Positions 20,600 to 32,557 of a stretch of DNA of 64,000 bases are shown piece after piece. This DNA comes from Beroe forskalii (taxonomy: Eukaryota; Ctenophora; Nuda; Beroida; Beroidae): NCBI GenBank assembly GCA_011033025.1, contig WFMF01000252.1, positions 186,001-250,000 on the forward strand, read 5' to 3'. The position numbers and the translations under genes were made by a program. Every line of letters starts with the position of its first letter. Within the stretch, counting starts at the first letter, position 1. The notes beneath the pieces are model-generated. The model ran no database searches and was not told where the DNA came from. It saw nothing but the letters and a program-made list of their open reading frames with translations.

Positions 20600-22380
20600 T
20601 GGGAAGCCTCTAGTTATGAAGAGAGATCTGTAACAATTTTGTCCGGTCTGAATGGAACAAAAATGTGACAAGTTTTAAAGTCGCAAAAATTAAACATGTT
20701 ATAAAAGTTTTATATATATTTTTATATGACTGTAACTCAAGTCGTAGCGTAAAAGATATATAGATGTTTCTTTTTTCTAGTAGTAGTACTAGAGAGAAGA
20801 GAAAGAAGAGGAAAGAAAAGTCGCTTTTATATTCTCTCATCGAAAACAGTAACTTTTTCTCCCCTGATTCCTTCAACAGAGTTGTAGTATAAATCTGAAT
20901 ATATATGTACTCTTTTATCCCCCTGCACAAATCTGCGACATATAGTTTAACCCCTTCTCCTGACCCCCTATAACTACCCAGTCAAGTGCCGTTCTTTCTT
21001 TAATTGGAAATTCTGAGAAATAAGCTGCATGAATATGGAATCAGAAGCATTGTGTTAAAATTCCTAGATATCAAATGTGTAAAAATTAGGAGATCAAGCC
21101 TGAATTTATAGATTTCGAAAAATAACAATTTTAATAACCATTTGACTTACAGATCTAAGACGACAAGTTGTTAAAAGCACTGCTAAAAACTAAGTCACTA
21201 AATTAATCAAAAACTTGCTCAAGAGCTGTTTAAAATCCATATATTTCAAGTCTGAATTCAAGAAACTTTTCTGCTAATCATGTTGGGCGTTGGCAACCAC
21301 TTCAGCTTTGGTTTCCATCACATAAAATCTTACCGAAAAACTAACGTGATCTCATGCATATGTTGAATTATAGAAATTAAATGAATCTGCCTGGCCTTTT
21401 TGAACAGTTATATAACAGTTCTTGGTATCAGCTAAATATCGCTATTCGTTTCTGAGTATTTTTCGAAACACAAGATCGTATATGAACGCTGACAGTTCAT
21501 TTAATAAACGATTCATTGGGGGAGCAGCATCATGAAATCCCCAGCTTCTCTGATGCCTGACGTTACACATATTAACATGTTTTCGAGACATCCTCGAACG
21601 CAATAACTGCTGTCCGACAGTTATTAAACGATAATTGACATTTTTCAGATTGTCACCCTCTATAAATACAAGATAGAATTTTGTTAATCAAATTGATGCA
21701 ATGTCGCGAATGAAATAATAATGATCGCAGTTTCCCGGTTGATTTTGAGAGAGTTTGCCTAGCAAATATACAGATCAAAGGAAATTGCGTATAGAAATTG
21801 ATTTAAATCAGCGATATGAGATAATTTCAAAAAACAAAAAATCTATACTAGTGGCGGCCATCAAAAATTTCTTCATAAATTCTTAAAATTCCACCATGTT
21901 TCTCCCATTGCCCAACACCATAATTTGACACACAATTTAGATCAAATTTTACCATTTTTTATTGTTTATGAACTACACTTATAACAAATGTTGTATAATG
22001 TTTTCACAACGCTTGCTGACCTGGTCATTGTTCATTGCTTTTCACAATATCAGCCGGGGACCCTATAGCCCGGCCGAATGAACTGCGGAAAATTGTCAAA
22101 ATTTATATTATATATTTAACATATAATGGGATGTTTTTGATTTATATATTGATAAATAAATATATAAATGTTCCATCGGAGACAAATATTGTTGACTATA
22201 TAAGTTGAGTATATAAGTGTTTAACGAGCAAGAGAGGGAGAGTGCTTGTGAAAGGAAATAGTTGAGATATAATAGATTTAACAATGAAACTCGGCCCATG
22301 AAAAACTTAGAAATATCATATTTTTGACTCCCTTTTCCCGACATTAGCCCTGGAAGTTAGCTCGTTGTGGGCGGGGAATA
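20600..22380. other. AT-rich intergenic stretch, no gene seen
   Basis: A 106-codon frame on the minus strand (20610-20930) is made of low-complexity A/T and purine-rich sequence with a TAGTAGTAGT run. Nothing indicates translation. No family repeats. Confidence 0.45.
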
Positions 22381-22391
22381 TTGTGCGATAG

Positions 22392-22437
22392 CCAATGATA
22401 GGCCGAGAATTCGTCACGTGGAAGGATGGTAGCCAAT
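22392..22437. promoter_or_regulatory. Two CCAAT boxes 41 bp apart around CACGTG
   Basis: CCAAT at 22392 and 22433 with GTCACGTGG (22413-22421) between them. The same layout, also with 41-bp spacing, recurs at 62614-62659. Confidence 0.45.
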
Positions 22438-22924
22438 CAAATTCTTCGAATTTATCCGTCACATGGGAAAAGATTGTTTGAAATATTTTGTGAAACGTGT
22501 CATCAGTGCAGAAAACAGATAGAGCGCTAAATTATGTAACACATAAATGCTTCATAATTGGATAATATTTATCAGGGCTCACTTATTTTGTGTTTTGTAT
22601 TGAGGGCAAGAAACTGTAAACTTGTTGACTCACACTGATTAACCATTGGACTGTTCTATTTACAACACCAAGCTTTAAACAATAAAATTTGAAGCTGTTT
22701 CAAAGAGTCGCATTGGTCAGAATAAATTTTGCTATTCCTCAGAGTTGCGAACTCAGTTGTGAACTCAGAACTGAAGATGATATTGATCATTGAAAAAAAT
22801 TTTGAAAGAAAATTTTAGTTTCATTAAACGATTAACAAAATTTATTCAAACCAAGCAAATTTAGAAATTTGGATGAAAATTATAAAATGAAGGACCCAGA
22901 ACTGAAGATGATATCGATCATTTA

Positions 22925-23310
22925 GAAGTTATGATTTAGAAGTATTTATTTAGAAGTATTTGTCTAAAAGTATTTAGAAGTATTTATTTAGAAGTATTAA
23001 CCCATATCAAATTTATGTAAAAGTTTTTATACTATTCTCAAAGGCTCTTTCATCTTCAGAACTCCTCTCAAAATTTCTGTGTAAATATAGATCGTCTCTT
23101 TGAGACGCTTCTAATTGAGTCTACTCAGAAAGAACTAATGATTCAGAAGTTTCATTTAGAAGTAAGGATTTAGAAGTATTTGTCTAAAAGTATTTAGAAG
23201 TATTTATTTAGAAGTATTATTACCTCATATCATCTATTTCATTTAAACTTTTCTTATACTATTCTCAAAGGCTCTTTCATCTTCTTCAGAACTCCTCTCA
23301 AAATTCCTGT
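22925..23310 (+). repeat. Tandem duplication with TTTAGAAGTA microrepeats
   Basis: Two blocks (about 22928-23085 and 23155-23312) share runs of TTTAGAAGTATT, then TATACTATTCTCAAAGGCTC and CAGAACTCCTCTCAAAAT. Copy number of the short repeat differs between blocks. Confidence 0.75.
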
Positions 23311-23707
23311 GTTTCTCACTCACACTCCACTTTCTTGGAAAACCTTTGGTCACTCCTAAGCCATTTGAACAGCTACACTATGTTTTCCTACGATTCTAAA
23401 CGATCAGTTAGGTGTTTACATTTCTCTTTAAAAAAAACAGTTAACGCTTTGCTAAACGCAACTCCTCAATCTTCCATTTCTCTCAAACACATATAAAACC
23501 TTACCCTCATTACATCTAAGTGCGTTTGTGTCACCCTTCCAAACTGGATTTTTATCACCAATATATATTCCTTCGAACCTTTTACAGCTACAAAGCATAG
23601 TTCATACGGTTGAAAAAGTGGAAGAAACGTCTTCAAGTTGGGACGCAGCCTTTTCACAAAAGGATTGACCTCATTATCTTCATATTACAAGCAGGGATGG
23701 AGGAGGG

Positions 23708-23780
23708 GTAGGCGTGAACTCGTCACTAACGCCCCACCTTGAGATGTGATAGTGACGTCACCTCAATCAAGTGGCGTGCA
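23708..23780 (+). mobile_element. CRE-MITE copy
   Basis: GTAGGCGTGAACTCGTCACT is the left arm, GATAGTGACGTCACC (core at 23753) the right, closing with GTGGCGTGC. Confidence 0.65.
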
Positions 23781-23932
23781 TGTCACACAAAAAGGGGTGC
23801 AGAAAATGAGGGAAACGGTTAAATATAACCTGTTCTTTTCTGCCGGTAAACGGTCGATAATATAAATGGTTTACGAGGTGTAAAGGAATTGCTATATATA
23901 TATATTATCACTGCTCGTGCTTGATAAGCGTT

Positions 23933-23985
23933 TCCGAGTGACGTCATCATCAGAGATTAACACGTTGCCTTGGTGACGTGCCAGG
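23933..23985 (-). mobile_element. CRE-MITE copy
   Basis: GAGTGACGTCATCATCAGAG (core at 23939), spacer ATTAACACGTTGCC, second arm TTGGTGACGTGCC. Confidence 0.7.
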
Positions 23986-24194
23986 AGTGGTTGGGTGCAC
24001 GTGCGCCTGCCACATGCCAAAGAAGGGCTGCTTTTGCCGGGGCATGCCTCCAACCTAAAACAATGGATCTGCTACAGACCTGGAAATACATAACGTATCA
24101 GCTTTTTGTTGGGCGCGTTTGTCACGGAGGAATAGTATTATGAAAAATATATATAGGAAAAAGGGAGAGAGAAACGAAAGGAGTGATTTTTGTG

Positions 24195-24275
24195 CACGTG
24201 CGTGAGCACGCGCGCAGCACGTGCTGAAATCACGTGACGAAACTGTAACGTCACGTGCTTTTCAATCAGTATATA
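24195..24275 (+). promoter_or_regulatory. Cluster of four CACGTG boxes followed by a TATA-like stretch
   Basis: CACGTG at 24195, 24218, 24231 and 24252, with a fifth 200 bp upstream at 23998, in a GC- and CpG-rich island. CAGTATATATTACC follows at about 24268. This is the densest E-box group in the window. It lies about 220 bp before the ATG of the ORF at 24495. Confidence 0.5.
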
Positions 24276-24494
24276 TTACCCTGTAACTCTGTGGGACCAC
24301 TTATCGCAAACATATACCCCCAGATGGTTTGAGACTAAAGATACATAGTTGGAAGCTTTTAAACATATAGTTTAAAATCGTATTATCACTCGTTCACAAC
24401 TATTTTACACGTATTTTACAAGATGTCATAATTGACTTCTAATAATGCTATGGGACCAACGTATATATTAGATGGGGAATAGCTGCGTGCATTC

Positions 24495-24788
24495 ATGGGG
24501 GTGTTTTCGAATTATCGCCCCAATTTTCAAATTGGTGAAAGAGATCCGACATACCTTCGGATGGTCAATTTTGTCACGTCCTCTAATTATTTAAGTGGTG
24601 ATATATCACACGATTCTATTGGATTTATTATTCCTTTATCTGTCAAACCAACAACTGATCAAGCTTCTGGACTGGAAAATAACGTGATCATTTCCTGCAA
24701 ACTTCTGGGGAATATAAACTCTTTCGTCCTTCCATCTTGGTCACAAACTAACCATATAGAAATAATAGAGCTGGACTCAGTGTTTTAA
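24495..24788 (+). CDS. Hypothetical small protein, 97 residues
   Basis: I do not recognise this protein. It is an ATG-started frame without low-complexity sequence. It is mixed in composition (begins MGVFSNYRPNF; ends IEIIELDSVF), with no signal peptide or membrane segment. Its case rests on context: E-box cluster and TATA-like stretch upstream, AATAAA at 24924-24929 downstream. It could equally be a chance frame or an exon of a longer gene. The first base after ATG is G, but the -3 position is T, a weak start context. Confidence 0.2.
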   Translation: MGVFSNYRPNFQIGERDPTYLRMVNFVTSSNYLSGDISHDSIGFIIPLSVKPTTDQASGLENNVIISCKLLGNINSFVLPSWSQTNHIEIIELDSVF

Positions 24789-24817
24789 TACTGTAATACT
24801 TTTCACAACCTTCATAA

Positions 24818-24842
24818 CCCTAACTCCTACCCTAACCCTAAA
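24818..24842. repeat. Short interstitial telomere-type CCCTAA tract
   Basis: CCCTAACTCCTACCCTAACC followed by CTAAA: three CCCTAA units, one imperfect. It matches the TTAGGG telomere repeat of most animals. Too short to mark a chromosome end. Confidence 0.5.
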
Positions 24843-25136
24843 CTCGATCGTATCCTTAGACCTGACTTGTTCTTTTATTTTCGCCCTTCCCTGTACACGG
24901 AAATCTGAACAATTCTGTACATGAATAAATGTAGAAATATATCCTAAATCCTTGTCTCTTCTTCACGTAGCATTTCAATGTGGCAGCAGCATCTATAGTT
25001 TGTGTTTTTATCTTTCCTGGAAACAGACTCTATCATCAGACAGACTTTGTTTATTACATATTTAGCAATTATAGTATTAGCAACACTCATGTCACGAAAT
25101 ATAATATAGATGACAACGATCATTAGATATATTTTA

Positions 25137-25206
25137 GGCGTTTAACGTCATGAATTCGCCATTATAAATCATCATAATGACGTCACTCTAATCTGTCAGT
25201 TGGCGT
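25137..25206 (+). mobile_element. CRE-MITE copy
   Basis: GGCGTTTAACGTCATGAATT, spacer CGCCATTATAAATC, then ATCATAATGACGTCACTC. Ends with GTTGGCG. Confidence 0.75.
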
Positions 25207-25518
25207 ATATATAAAATTGGCAGTAGGAAAATTATATAAACAGTTATAAAAGATGATCAAGTTCCACTTGAAAATTATCAATATATTTATTTCTTTTATT
25301 AGCTTTCTCGCGTTGACTAGGTCTCTGGCTGAAGCTTTTTAATTAAGGTCTAAATATACTTGCTTCAATTTGTACAGCGTTCCATGTGTGTTAACATATT
25401 GGGAGTAATTTTTATTAAAACTTTTCGTGTTTTTATATAAATATTAAATAGGTAACTTTAGATAATGTAACATAGATCATCTGGCCATCTGGAATTCCGC
25501 ATAGAAAATGGACTTGTC

Positions 25519-25570
25519 GATGTCACCAATTATTCATCTACAACTATGATAACGATGTCATTTTATCTGT
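25519..25570 (+). mobile_element. CRE-MITE remnant
   Basis: GATGTCACCAATTATTCATC and ATGATAACGATGTCAT preserve layout but the core palindrome is mutated (GATGTCA). Confidence 0.5.
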
Positions 25571-26089
25571 CAATTCCTCGTGTAATTTCCTTCAATGTTT
25601 AAATCTTATAAACTGTGTAAGAGTGAGGTGGTCATTTAATTTGAAAATGTGTGAGGGCTAAAATTATGGTTTTTCTCAGTAAATAAAATAATGAATTTTG
25701 GGAAAAATAATTTTAAAATGAATGAAGAGAATCATGGTTTCCATTTTGAGATCTTGTACCTAAAAATTGTTCTAATCTTCCTTAATAAAAGTTGGAAAAT
25801 TTTGGAGTTTGTGAACCTCAATAAATAGCCTTTTACCTGTTATAACCTACTCGGCTACTCTTCCATTCACCTTCTAGACAGGGCACTTTCCCTGCCATGA
25901 GACACCCTCTTTCAAACAGCTTAGCCCATCACAGTCTCCAGAATATTATCTTTCAAACAGCAGGCACATTTTCTCAGACACTTAGACACGCTCTGACTCA
26001 ACTCCCTGCCTTAGATTATAAAATGGTCGTGGGAAAACTATTATCCAGTGTGCTCGAACTTATTTTCAACCCTTTTTCGCTGATCTACC

Positions 26090-26222
26090 TTTTCCCATCA
26101 AATGCAAATCATATATTAAACGTTTTTGATTGTTTTCTTCAACATGAATTAGGTTGTTTTCCCATCAAATGCAAATCATATATTAAACGTTTTTGATTGT
26201 TTTCTTCAACATGAATTAGGCT
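26090..26222 (+). repeat. 67-bp tandem duplication, nearly identical
   Basis: Copies start at 26090 and 26157 (TTTTCCCATCAAATGCAAAT) and differ at about one position in 67. Apparently recent. They contain ATGCAAAT, an octamer of the POU-factor type, once each. Confidence 0.85.
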
Positions 26223-26267
26223 GCTTCGCAAGCACGATGAGTGGCATATGCTGTGAGGTTTGATTTA

Positions 26268-26315
26268 TCAATGTCACCAATTCACCATTCTTAAACATGA
26301 AAATGACGTCATGGT
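26268..26315 (+). mobile_element. CRE-MITE copy
   Basis: AATGTCACCAATTCACCATT, then CTTAAACATGAAAATGACGT and CATGG. Outer arms absent. Confidence 0.65.
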
Positions 26316-26837
26316 CTTCATTATCGAACTATTTATTCATGGTATGCCAAGCACTGATTGAATACCTACTGAATCAGCCTGAGAAACATTAAGTCACATT
26401 AAATCAGTTTAATTGATTTTAGTAAAAGGTGGAATCGATTAATTGGCTTATTAGAATTTCAACCCTTTCTGGACGGTTGGTTACGCTATCAACCCTATGA
26501 AAATGGTAAATCCTGTCTAGAAGATATAGAAGAGTTGGATATATTGAAACCACTCCAGACAGATGTTTAAGGAGCTCTAACACAACTATAGAGCTCTGTC
26601 CTCGGAATTCCAATATGATATCATCGTGGAATACAGATCTTTGGGTGTCACCTGTTTGGCATGAATCTCTGTCTAATTCGATTGCAGCTTTAACAAAACG
26701 CTGCAGATGTAACCACGCTCCTACCCTCCATCGATCTCTCGACTCTCCTACGTTTTCTTAACGCAGAAAACTGTAGACCACATCTTTGGGCCAAGATGAC
26801 TGACTTAGCTCACGTATAGCTCTAACAGCCAATAACG

Positions 26838-26893
26838 TAACGTCACCAATTCACCATTTTACCCCCTGATAATTCCATCATCCCAACTGCCTA
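26838..26893 (+). mobile_element. CRE-MITE remnant
   Basis: AACGTCACCAATTCACCATT is well kept, but the right core is changed to CTGATAATTCCATCATC. Confidence 0.55.
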
Positions 26894-26912
26894 TATCATA
26901 CTAAGGCCAGCT

Positions 26913-27031
26913 CTTCCCTCCCCGGCCAGGCATCTATCAGGGTCTGTATTCCAACAGGGTCTCTACAGTCTGGATTTGTTCTTCCCTCCCCGGCCAGGCA
27001 TCTATCAGGGTCTATATTCCAACAGGGTCTG
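26913..27031 (+). repeat. 68-bp direct repeat, two copies
   Basis: CTTCCCTCCCCGGCCAGGCA starts at 26913 and 26981. Both continue through TCTATCAGGGTCT and ATTCCAACAGGGTCT; one base differs in the shared block. Confidence 0.85.
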
Positions 27032-27221
27032 GATATTTACGCTCCCAGAACTAAATGGGTAATTACCAATCTATATCTGTTATACCCCATTTCCCGAGTG
27101 GTTATTTAAATGCTCGAGTGGTTATCCAAACTTAGTGGACCGTATCAAGCGTAGTGGGGCCTGCTGTACGGCACTCCAGTCTGACTTTAGTGGAGACAAT
27201 GCCTGTTCTGCTCCTTAAAAT

Positions 27222-27285
27222 GAGGAATAGGCGGCGTGAAGTCATCAACTCACCATGTTTACTCCTGATAATGACGTAACTATCG
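27222..27285 (+). mobile_element. CRE-MITE copy with left outer arm
   Basis: GAGGAATAGGCGGCGTGAAG and TCATCAACTCACCATGTTTA are close to consensus; the right core is TGATAATGACGTAA. Confidence 0.75.
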
Positions 27286-27575
27286 ATTATCTACTCCTTA
27301 CAACCACTGCAGATACAATTATATAGATATGTATATTTACGTATATATTGCCAATCCTGGGGATTAAACTTACAGATTCATCGTCCGGCGCTGAGGAGCG
27401 CTTAGTCCTACGGTTTGGACAAGATTCTGGGCTAAATTCTTTGAGGAATGGCCTGCAGCGACTCCGCAGTGACATTACATGTTACGCTGCTCGAACCTCA
27501 TGCTCTGATGGCAATGGTAAATTTATATTCGTAATAGAGGCACGAGGACGAAACCAATGCGTTTGTGCAGCTGAA

Positions 27576-27622
27576 AATGGCGTCACTATTACAGTCTATA
27601 ATGTTGAGTTGATGACGTAGAA
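27576..27622 (-). mobile_element. CRE-MITE copy
   Basis: ATGGCGTCACTATTACAGTC and GTTGAGTTGATGACGTAG form the two arms. It supplies the last 14 codons of an open frame at 27348-27620, which argues against that frame being a gene. Confidence 0.6.
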
Positions 27623-27791
27623 TAGTATGGTATATTATCAGAGCGCTTGATAAGTTCATCTATATCCATACCCTGATCTATCCCTGATGGTCCTGTCTCC
27701 TTAGGGTTTAGTGGTTGAATTGGGTTGTAACACAGGAAATTATATGAATTACCGGGCAATCTGATCTATAGTTTCAGTTTATAAAGCTCAC

Positions 27792-27845
27792 AAGATGACG
27801 TCATCATCAGAGCACAAAGTGGTGTGTTGATGCCGTGAAGCTGCC
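27792..27845 (-). mobile_element. CRE-MITE copy
   Basis: AGATGACGTCATCATCAGAG (core at 27795), spacer CACAAAGTGGTG, second arm TGTTGATGCCGTG. Confidence 0.7.
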
Positions 27846-27975
27846 TTGTTTTAGGGTTGACGGAATGCCGAATTCGGCACGCTGTTCGGCGTACCAACTC
27901 GTGTCAGTTACGGAAATATAAATACACTTCGTATGAATTATAATCCTGATTGTCACGGTATAACTCGGTGTTTAG

Positions 27976-28035
27976 TTAGAATGACGTCATTATCAGGGTT
28001 CAAAAATAGTGAACTGAACATGCTCACTCGCCCAT
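27976..28035 (-). mobile_element. CRE-MITE copy
   Basis: GAATGACGTCATTATCAGGG (core at 27982); the second arm is degraded but CTCGCCCATTTCT at about 28026 recalls the outer end. Confidence 0.65.
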
Positions 28036-28746
28036 TTCTGGCGTATTGCTTAAATTTCACTGAATAAATTCTGCTTGATGGTCACATGACAGAAATGCTC
28101 TTGTGGCGCCATCAAAAATACAGACAGCATTTGCTTCCGATAGAGGGAACATAATTAAAGTTTCTGATAAGTTCAGTGAAGAACCAGATAGTAATTCGGT
28201 AAGAAGTTACATTTAACGACGCTACAAGATATTATGTAACCAGGATTTGGACTAAGTTTTGGCGAGAGTCGGAGACAAGTATTTGGGCCCTGTTTCGCGA
28301 ATCATAACATTTACCACGCAGCGTAGCGTACCATGAATCCGACAGGAATGTAATTTAGACCTCTGCTCTGCTCGGTTTAGTCGGAGTCCGGAGGCCTGGA
28401 TGAAATGTTGTATCAGGGATGGCCAATGGTTTCAAATCTCTGAGTCTCCTCTCCTCTCAGAAATGTTGGGAATGTTAGCATCCCAAGCCCCCAGGGTAGA
28501 CTAGTGAAGGAACGAGATTGGGGAGGATGTTCCTCATTTCACTCTAATTCTGTGGAGGGAAGAGTTTATTTTGCTTTCAGTGTCTGGGGGCTACTTCCTG
28601 GTCACGTGACTAATCCCTGATCTCGTGATTAATCACAGAATGTTGCTTGGTGGATTACAGGCCCCAACCCACAGTTCCCTGGAGCTCGCTCTAAAGTCTG
28701 AATGCTCCTGGAGCTGGCTCTAACTCCCCAACCCGAGCACCAACTA

Positions 28747-28812
28747 CGCGGAGTAGCGTCATAGAAACACTATTCTAACCCCTGATAATGACGTCATCCT
28801 GTCCGCCTATAG
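28747..28812 (+). mobile_element. CRE-MITE copy
   Basis: GCGGAGTAGCGTCATAGAAA on the left, CCCCTGATAATGACGTCATC and CTGTCCGCCTAT on the right. Confidence 0.75.
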
Positions 28813-28819
28813 AGAAGCT

Positions 28820-30840
28820 CCCCTTTTTCTTGGCAGACTTGTCCGCTGTAAACGTGGTCTAATAGCGGAGTAGTCTTTTTGTTGTCGCCAAATAAGTGGA
28901 AACCGGAGGTAAATCATGTGAAAATACGGGTTTTAGTCACGCTCCACCGTGGCTCTAAACCCTTTATATGATATGTGGGCTCTTCCTCGGGGTTCTTTCT
29001 ATGTTCCTTGAGGGGTACATATATATTGAATATCTCTAACTGGTTTCTGGGTAATGGCCGCAGTAGGACTTGGTCCCTGATATATGTAGTCTGTTGAGCA
29101 AGTCAGTAAAATAGAAGCTCTGCATGCTTTCAGACAGTCTCCACAAGGTTATATATTGAAACGTGTTTGGTCAGGCAAAAAATTCAGTACGGTCATGTGG
29201 TTTTTGCGATGCTTTTACGTTTCAGGATTCATTAATATATGGACCTAAAGATATAGTCTGCCTTTAAATGGGGAGAGCTGCATCATTTAAGATTGTTCCT
29301 TCATTTAATGTCGCCAATTCGATAGAAACAGGAAAAATTATGTGGCCTTATGGTTTTTAGCCTTGCATTTATATACGTTCATTATTCTCAAAAACAGGGG
29401 TAAAGTCTATGAACGTCAATGAATTTAAATGAATAAGGTCTGTTAATGAATAAAAACGGCATGATAGAGACTGTTCTATGACGCCGTATCATTGGAAACA
29501 ACTTGTAAATCAGTTATAAACGATAAAATAGTAACGTTATAATCCTGAGGTAAGATAGGTTTTTGTGGGCAAACAGAATATTTAAATGAAAGTATATTGA
29601 TTACAATATATCGATCTATAGATCAAGATATGATTGCTTGCTTCAGTTTAAATGACAAAATAAACGCTCCCAATATTTCCGTCGGGCCTAGCTATTTGTT
29701 GATAGCTTGATCTTTATGGTTTATTGGATAGCAAAGTACGTAGTTCTTACGGAACTTATAAAAGACCAATGTTTCTATTAATCGCCTTAAAGGCCGTGGA
29801 GACTAAAAAGTCAAATTGGATATCCTTCGTATTTTTAAACAGAAAGGTTAAACAAGTTCAAGACCGTTTTTTTATCATTTTCTGAATGAAATTGGCTACT
29901 GGTTTAAACTTTTGTTCGTTTGGTTTGGAGTAAACTTCAATTCAAAACTCATTTGTGTCGGCTTGTGTATTATTTAGAATGAATTTTCTGTAAAGGAGGT
30001 AGTTTACTACTAAAGAGTATAATTTTCTTGCTTTTGAAATTTATTCCATGCAAATCAATTAAACAGTTCAATTCATCGAGCAAATTCCTTCCAAATGTTT
30101 AAGAAAGAAATACGTTAAAAGCTTACGACATATTAACCGATTGCACTTAATTCAGCTCCCGGATAAATGTTTATTAAACACAATGAAAATACTCTCAGAT
30201 TTCCTGCCATCTGAGAATCCATTCCGTGCTCAAATAATATGGGTCGAAGGTGACTGCATTATCAAGATTGGTATCGGCCAGTTGATGGCTTGCAACCGGG
30301 TATTTTTTGAGCGGAACGCACTGAAAGCTTTTTAGAAATATTTTGCTCCTTTGTATCGGTATAAAATGCCACGGTGCTATCGAAATTCCGCTCCGATTGA
30401 TGTCTACAAACAAATCCGAGTCTGTACAATGCTCGTCTAGATCATTTTCAAGTTTTCCTTGGCTTTCAATAAGACTATGTAAGGAGATTTTCGGCGGACG
30501 CAATTGCGAATTTTTATAGTAACACAATGTTTTCCTCCCTTTCTACAAATATTCCCAATACATGTTTTAACCTCTATTTTATCATCTAAAGATACATTAG
30601 ATTAGATCTCATTAAATGATTTTAGAATCACATCAGTCTGATTAAAACCATTTCCTGCCTTCTCCTCTTAAACCCTATTTCCTCCCCCAGTCTTCCCCCT
30701 CTCCGTCCCAATTCTTCCCCTGAAGGAGACTGTCGTTTAAAAACCACAATCATTCATACGAACTGTCTACTGATCATAAACCCATTAACACCTTTTAGAA
30801 AACAGGAGCCCAACAGTCACGGCAATCAATCACTCATATC
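28820..30840. other. Intergenic stretch, no gene seen
   Basis: Two opposing frames of 64 and 110 codons overlap at 30141-30527 but neither shows a domain or codon bias. A pyrimidine-rich stretch lies at 30655-30725. No repeats of the two MITE families. Confidence 0.45.
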
Positions 30841-30856
30841 TTACCCCCCTCTCTCT

Positions 30857-30931
30857 CTGAAATCAGGCGGTGTGACGTCATTAACGCTCCATCTTAAACC
30901 ATGATAATGACGTCACTATCTCTCGAGTGCG
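30857..30931 (+). mobile_element. CRE-MITE copy with TGACGTCA in both arms
   Basis: CTGAAATCAGGCGGTGTGAC and GTCATTAACGCTCCATCTTA, then ACCATGATAATGACGTCACT. Both halves carry the full 8-bp palindrome; the right end is CTCTCGAGTGCG. Confidence 0.8.
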
Positions 30932-31125
30932 TGATCCTCAACAGGTACTTATGTTAGTAATAAGGGGATGTGAAACTGCTGCAAATTAAAGGTCGCTGTC
31001 AGGTATAAACATTAAAACCAAAGGCTTCTTTCCCAAGGATCAAATTAGGTGTAAAGCCCCGTCCTGTGATTGAAGTGTGATTGGAAATCTTTCTAACAAG
31101 ACCTTGCAATATTGTCGTGGCGAGT

Positions 31126-31188
31126 CACGTGATATAGGCGTCCTGCGTTTTCATTGGCTTGTGACGATGATGGGAGTGATCTGATTGG
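31126..31188. promoter_or_regulatory. CACGTG and two inverted CCAAT boxes 31 bp apart
   Basis: CACGTG at 31126; ATTGG at 31153 and 31184 (TCATTGGCT, TGATTGGCT). The sequence between is not duplicated. Confidence 0.45.
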
Positions 31189-31438
31189 CTGTCAACTCTG
31201 GGTCACTCTCAATGTGAAATAAACCCGTTAAAGTGCATGTTTGTGTTATTAAACTCTGTTTTGAACCCCTAGAATCACCTCAAAAGTGCACTTAAATCTC
31301 ATTTATTGATTGGACGCAATACGTATAGCTCTGTAGATTTAAATTAAATCACACCATGGGTCGTGATCAGTTGATGGTCTTATAATGATCATGTTTTCAC
31401 TTCACATTCATGATTGTGCTAATGTGGACCCACGAAAA

Positions 31439-31500
31439 ACGGCGGTTTAGATGACGTCATTATTAAAGCAAAGAGTGGTAAGTTGTTGGCGCCGGCGGTG
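31439..31500 (-). mobile_element. CRE-MITE copy
   Basis: ACGGCGGTTTAGATGACGTC then ATTATTAAAGC; the other arm GTAAGTTGTTGGCGCCGGCG is rich in CpG. Confidence 0.7.
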
Positions 31501-31673
31501 AATCGTCTTGATTGGATTTTGATAGCGCCACTAGTATACGCAATGTTTTAGGAAATTATGGAGATTTTATTGAAGTGATTGAGAAATTGGGTTTTATGGT
31601 CATAGTCCCTCGTACGGCCGGGAATACCAGGATAGTCCGACCACTTAAAAGCTTTAAATACGGGCATATTTTA

Positions 31674-31737
31674 TTTGATCTGAATCATGTTTGATCTGAA
31701 TCATGTTTGATCTGAAACATGTTTGATCTGAAACATG
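31674..31737 (+). repeat. 16-bp tandem repeat, four units
   Basis: TTTGATCTGAATCATG at 31674 and 31690, then TTTGATCTGAAACATG at 31706 and 31722. Confidence 0.9.
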
Positions 31738-32557
31738 TAGTGAAGCAATGTATAAGCTTCATTTTCTATAACGAATTCATAACCAATCATATTTTTCCTA
31801 AGAATAGCTTTAAGCAATGCGTTTAAGAACCTTTTAAATAACAGTTATCTAAATGAGTTTTTCAATCTATGAATCGTTGCGTCAATCATAACTCCACTTA
31901 ATTGATGCTTCTAGAGTTGGTTCCTATTTTTAAAGAATTTCAAGGATTATCATTAAGTATGGTGATAAATACTTGCCCAAAAATCCAATGATCGTCATGA
32001 AATATATCATGATAAAAGTTTAATATCATGTACTTTCAATGTTATTAATAATTAACATACCATTTCCTCAAACTATGAATTCGAAGTTTACTTATATCGG
32101 TAACCACTAAATTTATCGAAATGATTGGTTTCTCTCGCTTTCGGGGCCTTTACTTATCGGAATGGTTATAAAGTTGCTTAGAATTTTGAAAGTAATGGGA
32201 ATCAGTTATCCATTTTGGCATGGTTAGAAATTCTCAAAATCACTAAATGGTTTCAAGTTTATGTTTATTTGTTGCTTATAAAACTGGTTAACTGCCTGAG
32301 TTTTATTTTCACTGACCAAAAATTCCACTAAGTTTCAAGGGGCTTGGAAAACAAAATTTCACGGCATTTTAATGTAATGCGTTTATTCCAGATGACATAA
32401 TGTTTTATTTGTCGTATCGGAGAATAATTTTAATCACAAATTTTAATCACAAATAAATATAATATTCCATGCCATTCTGTTATGTGGTTCAAACTTTCAA
32501 CTGATATGAAATTAAAACTACCTTGAGTGCTTCAAGAGTTTTCTTGAAATTAAATCA

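Noticed and set aside
24818-24842. CCCTAA tract as a chromosome end
   Set aside because: Only about three units, one imperfect, with ordinary sequence on both sides.
27348-27620. 90-codon frame as a small gene
   Set aside because: Its last 14 codons are a CRE-MITE copy and there is no promoter or poly(A) context.
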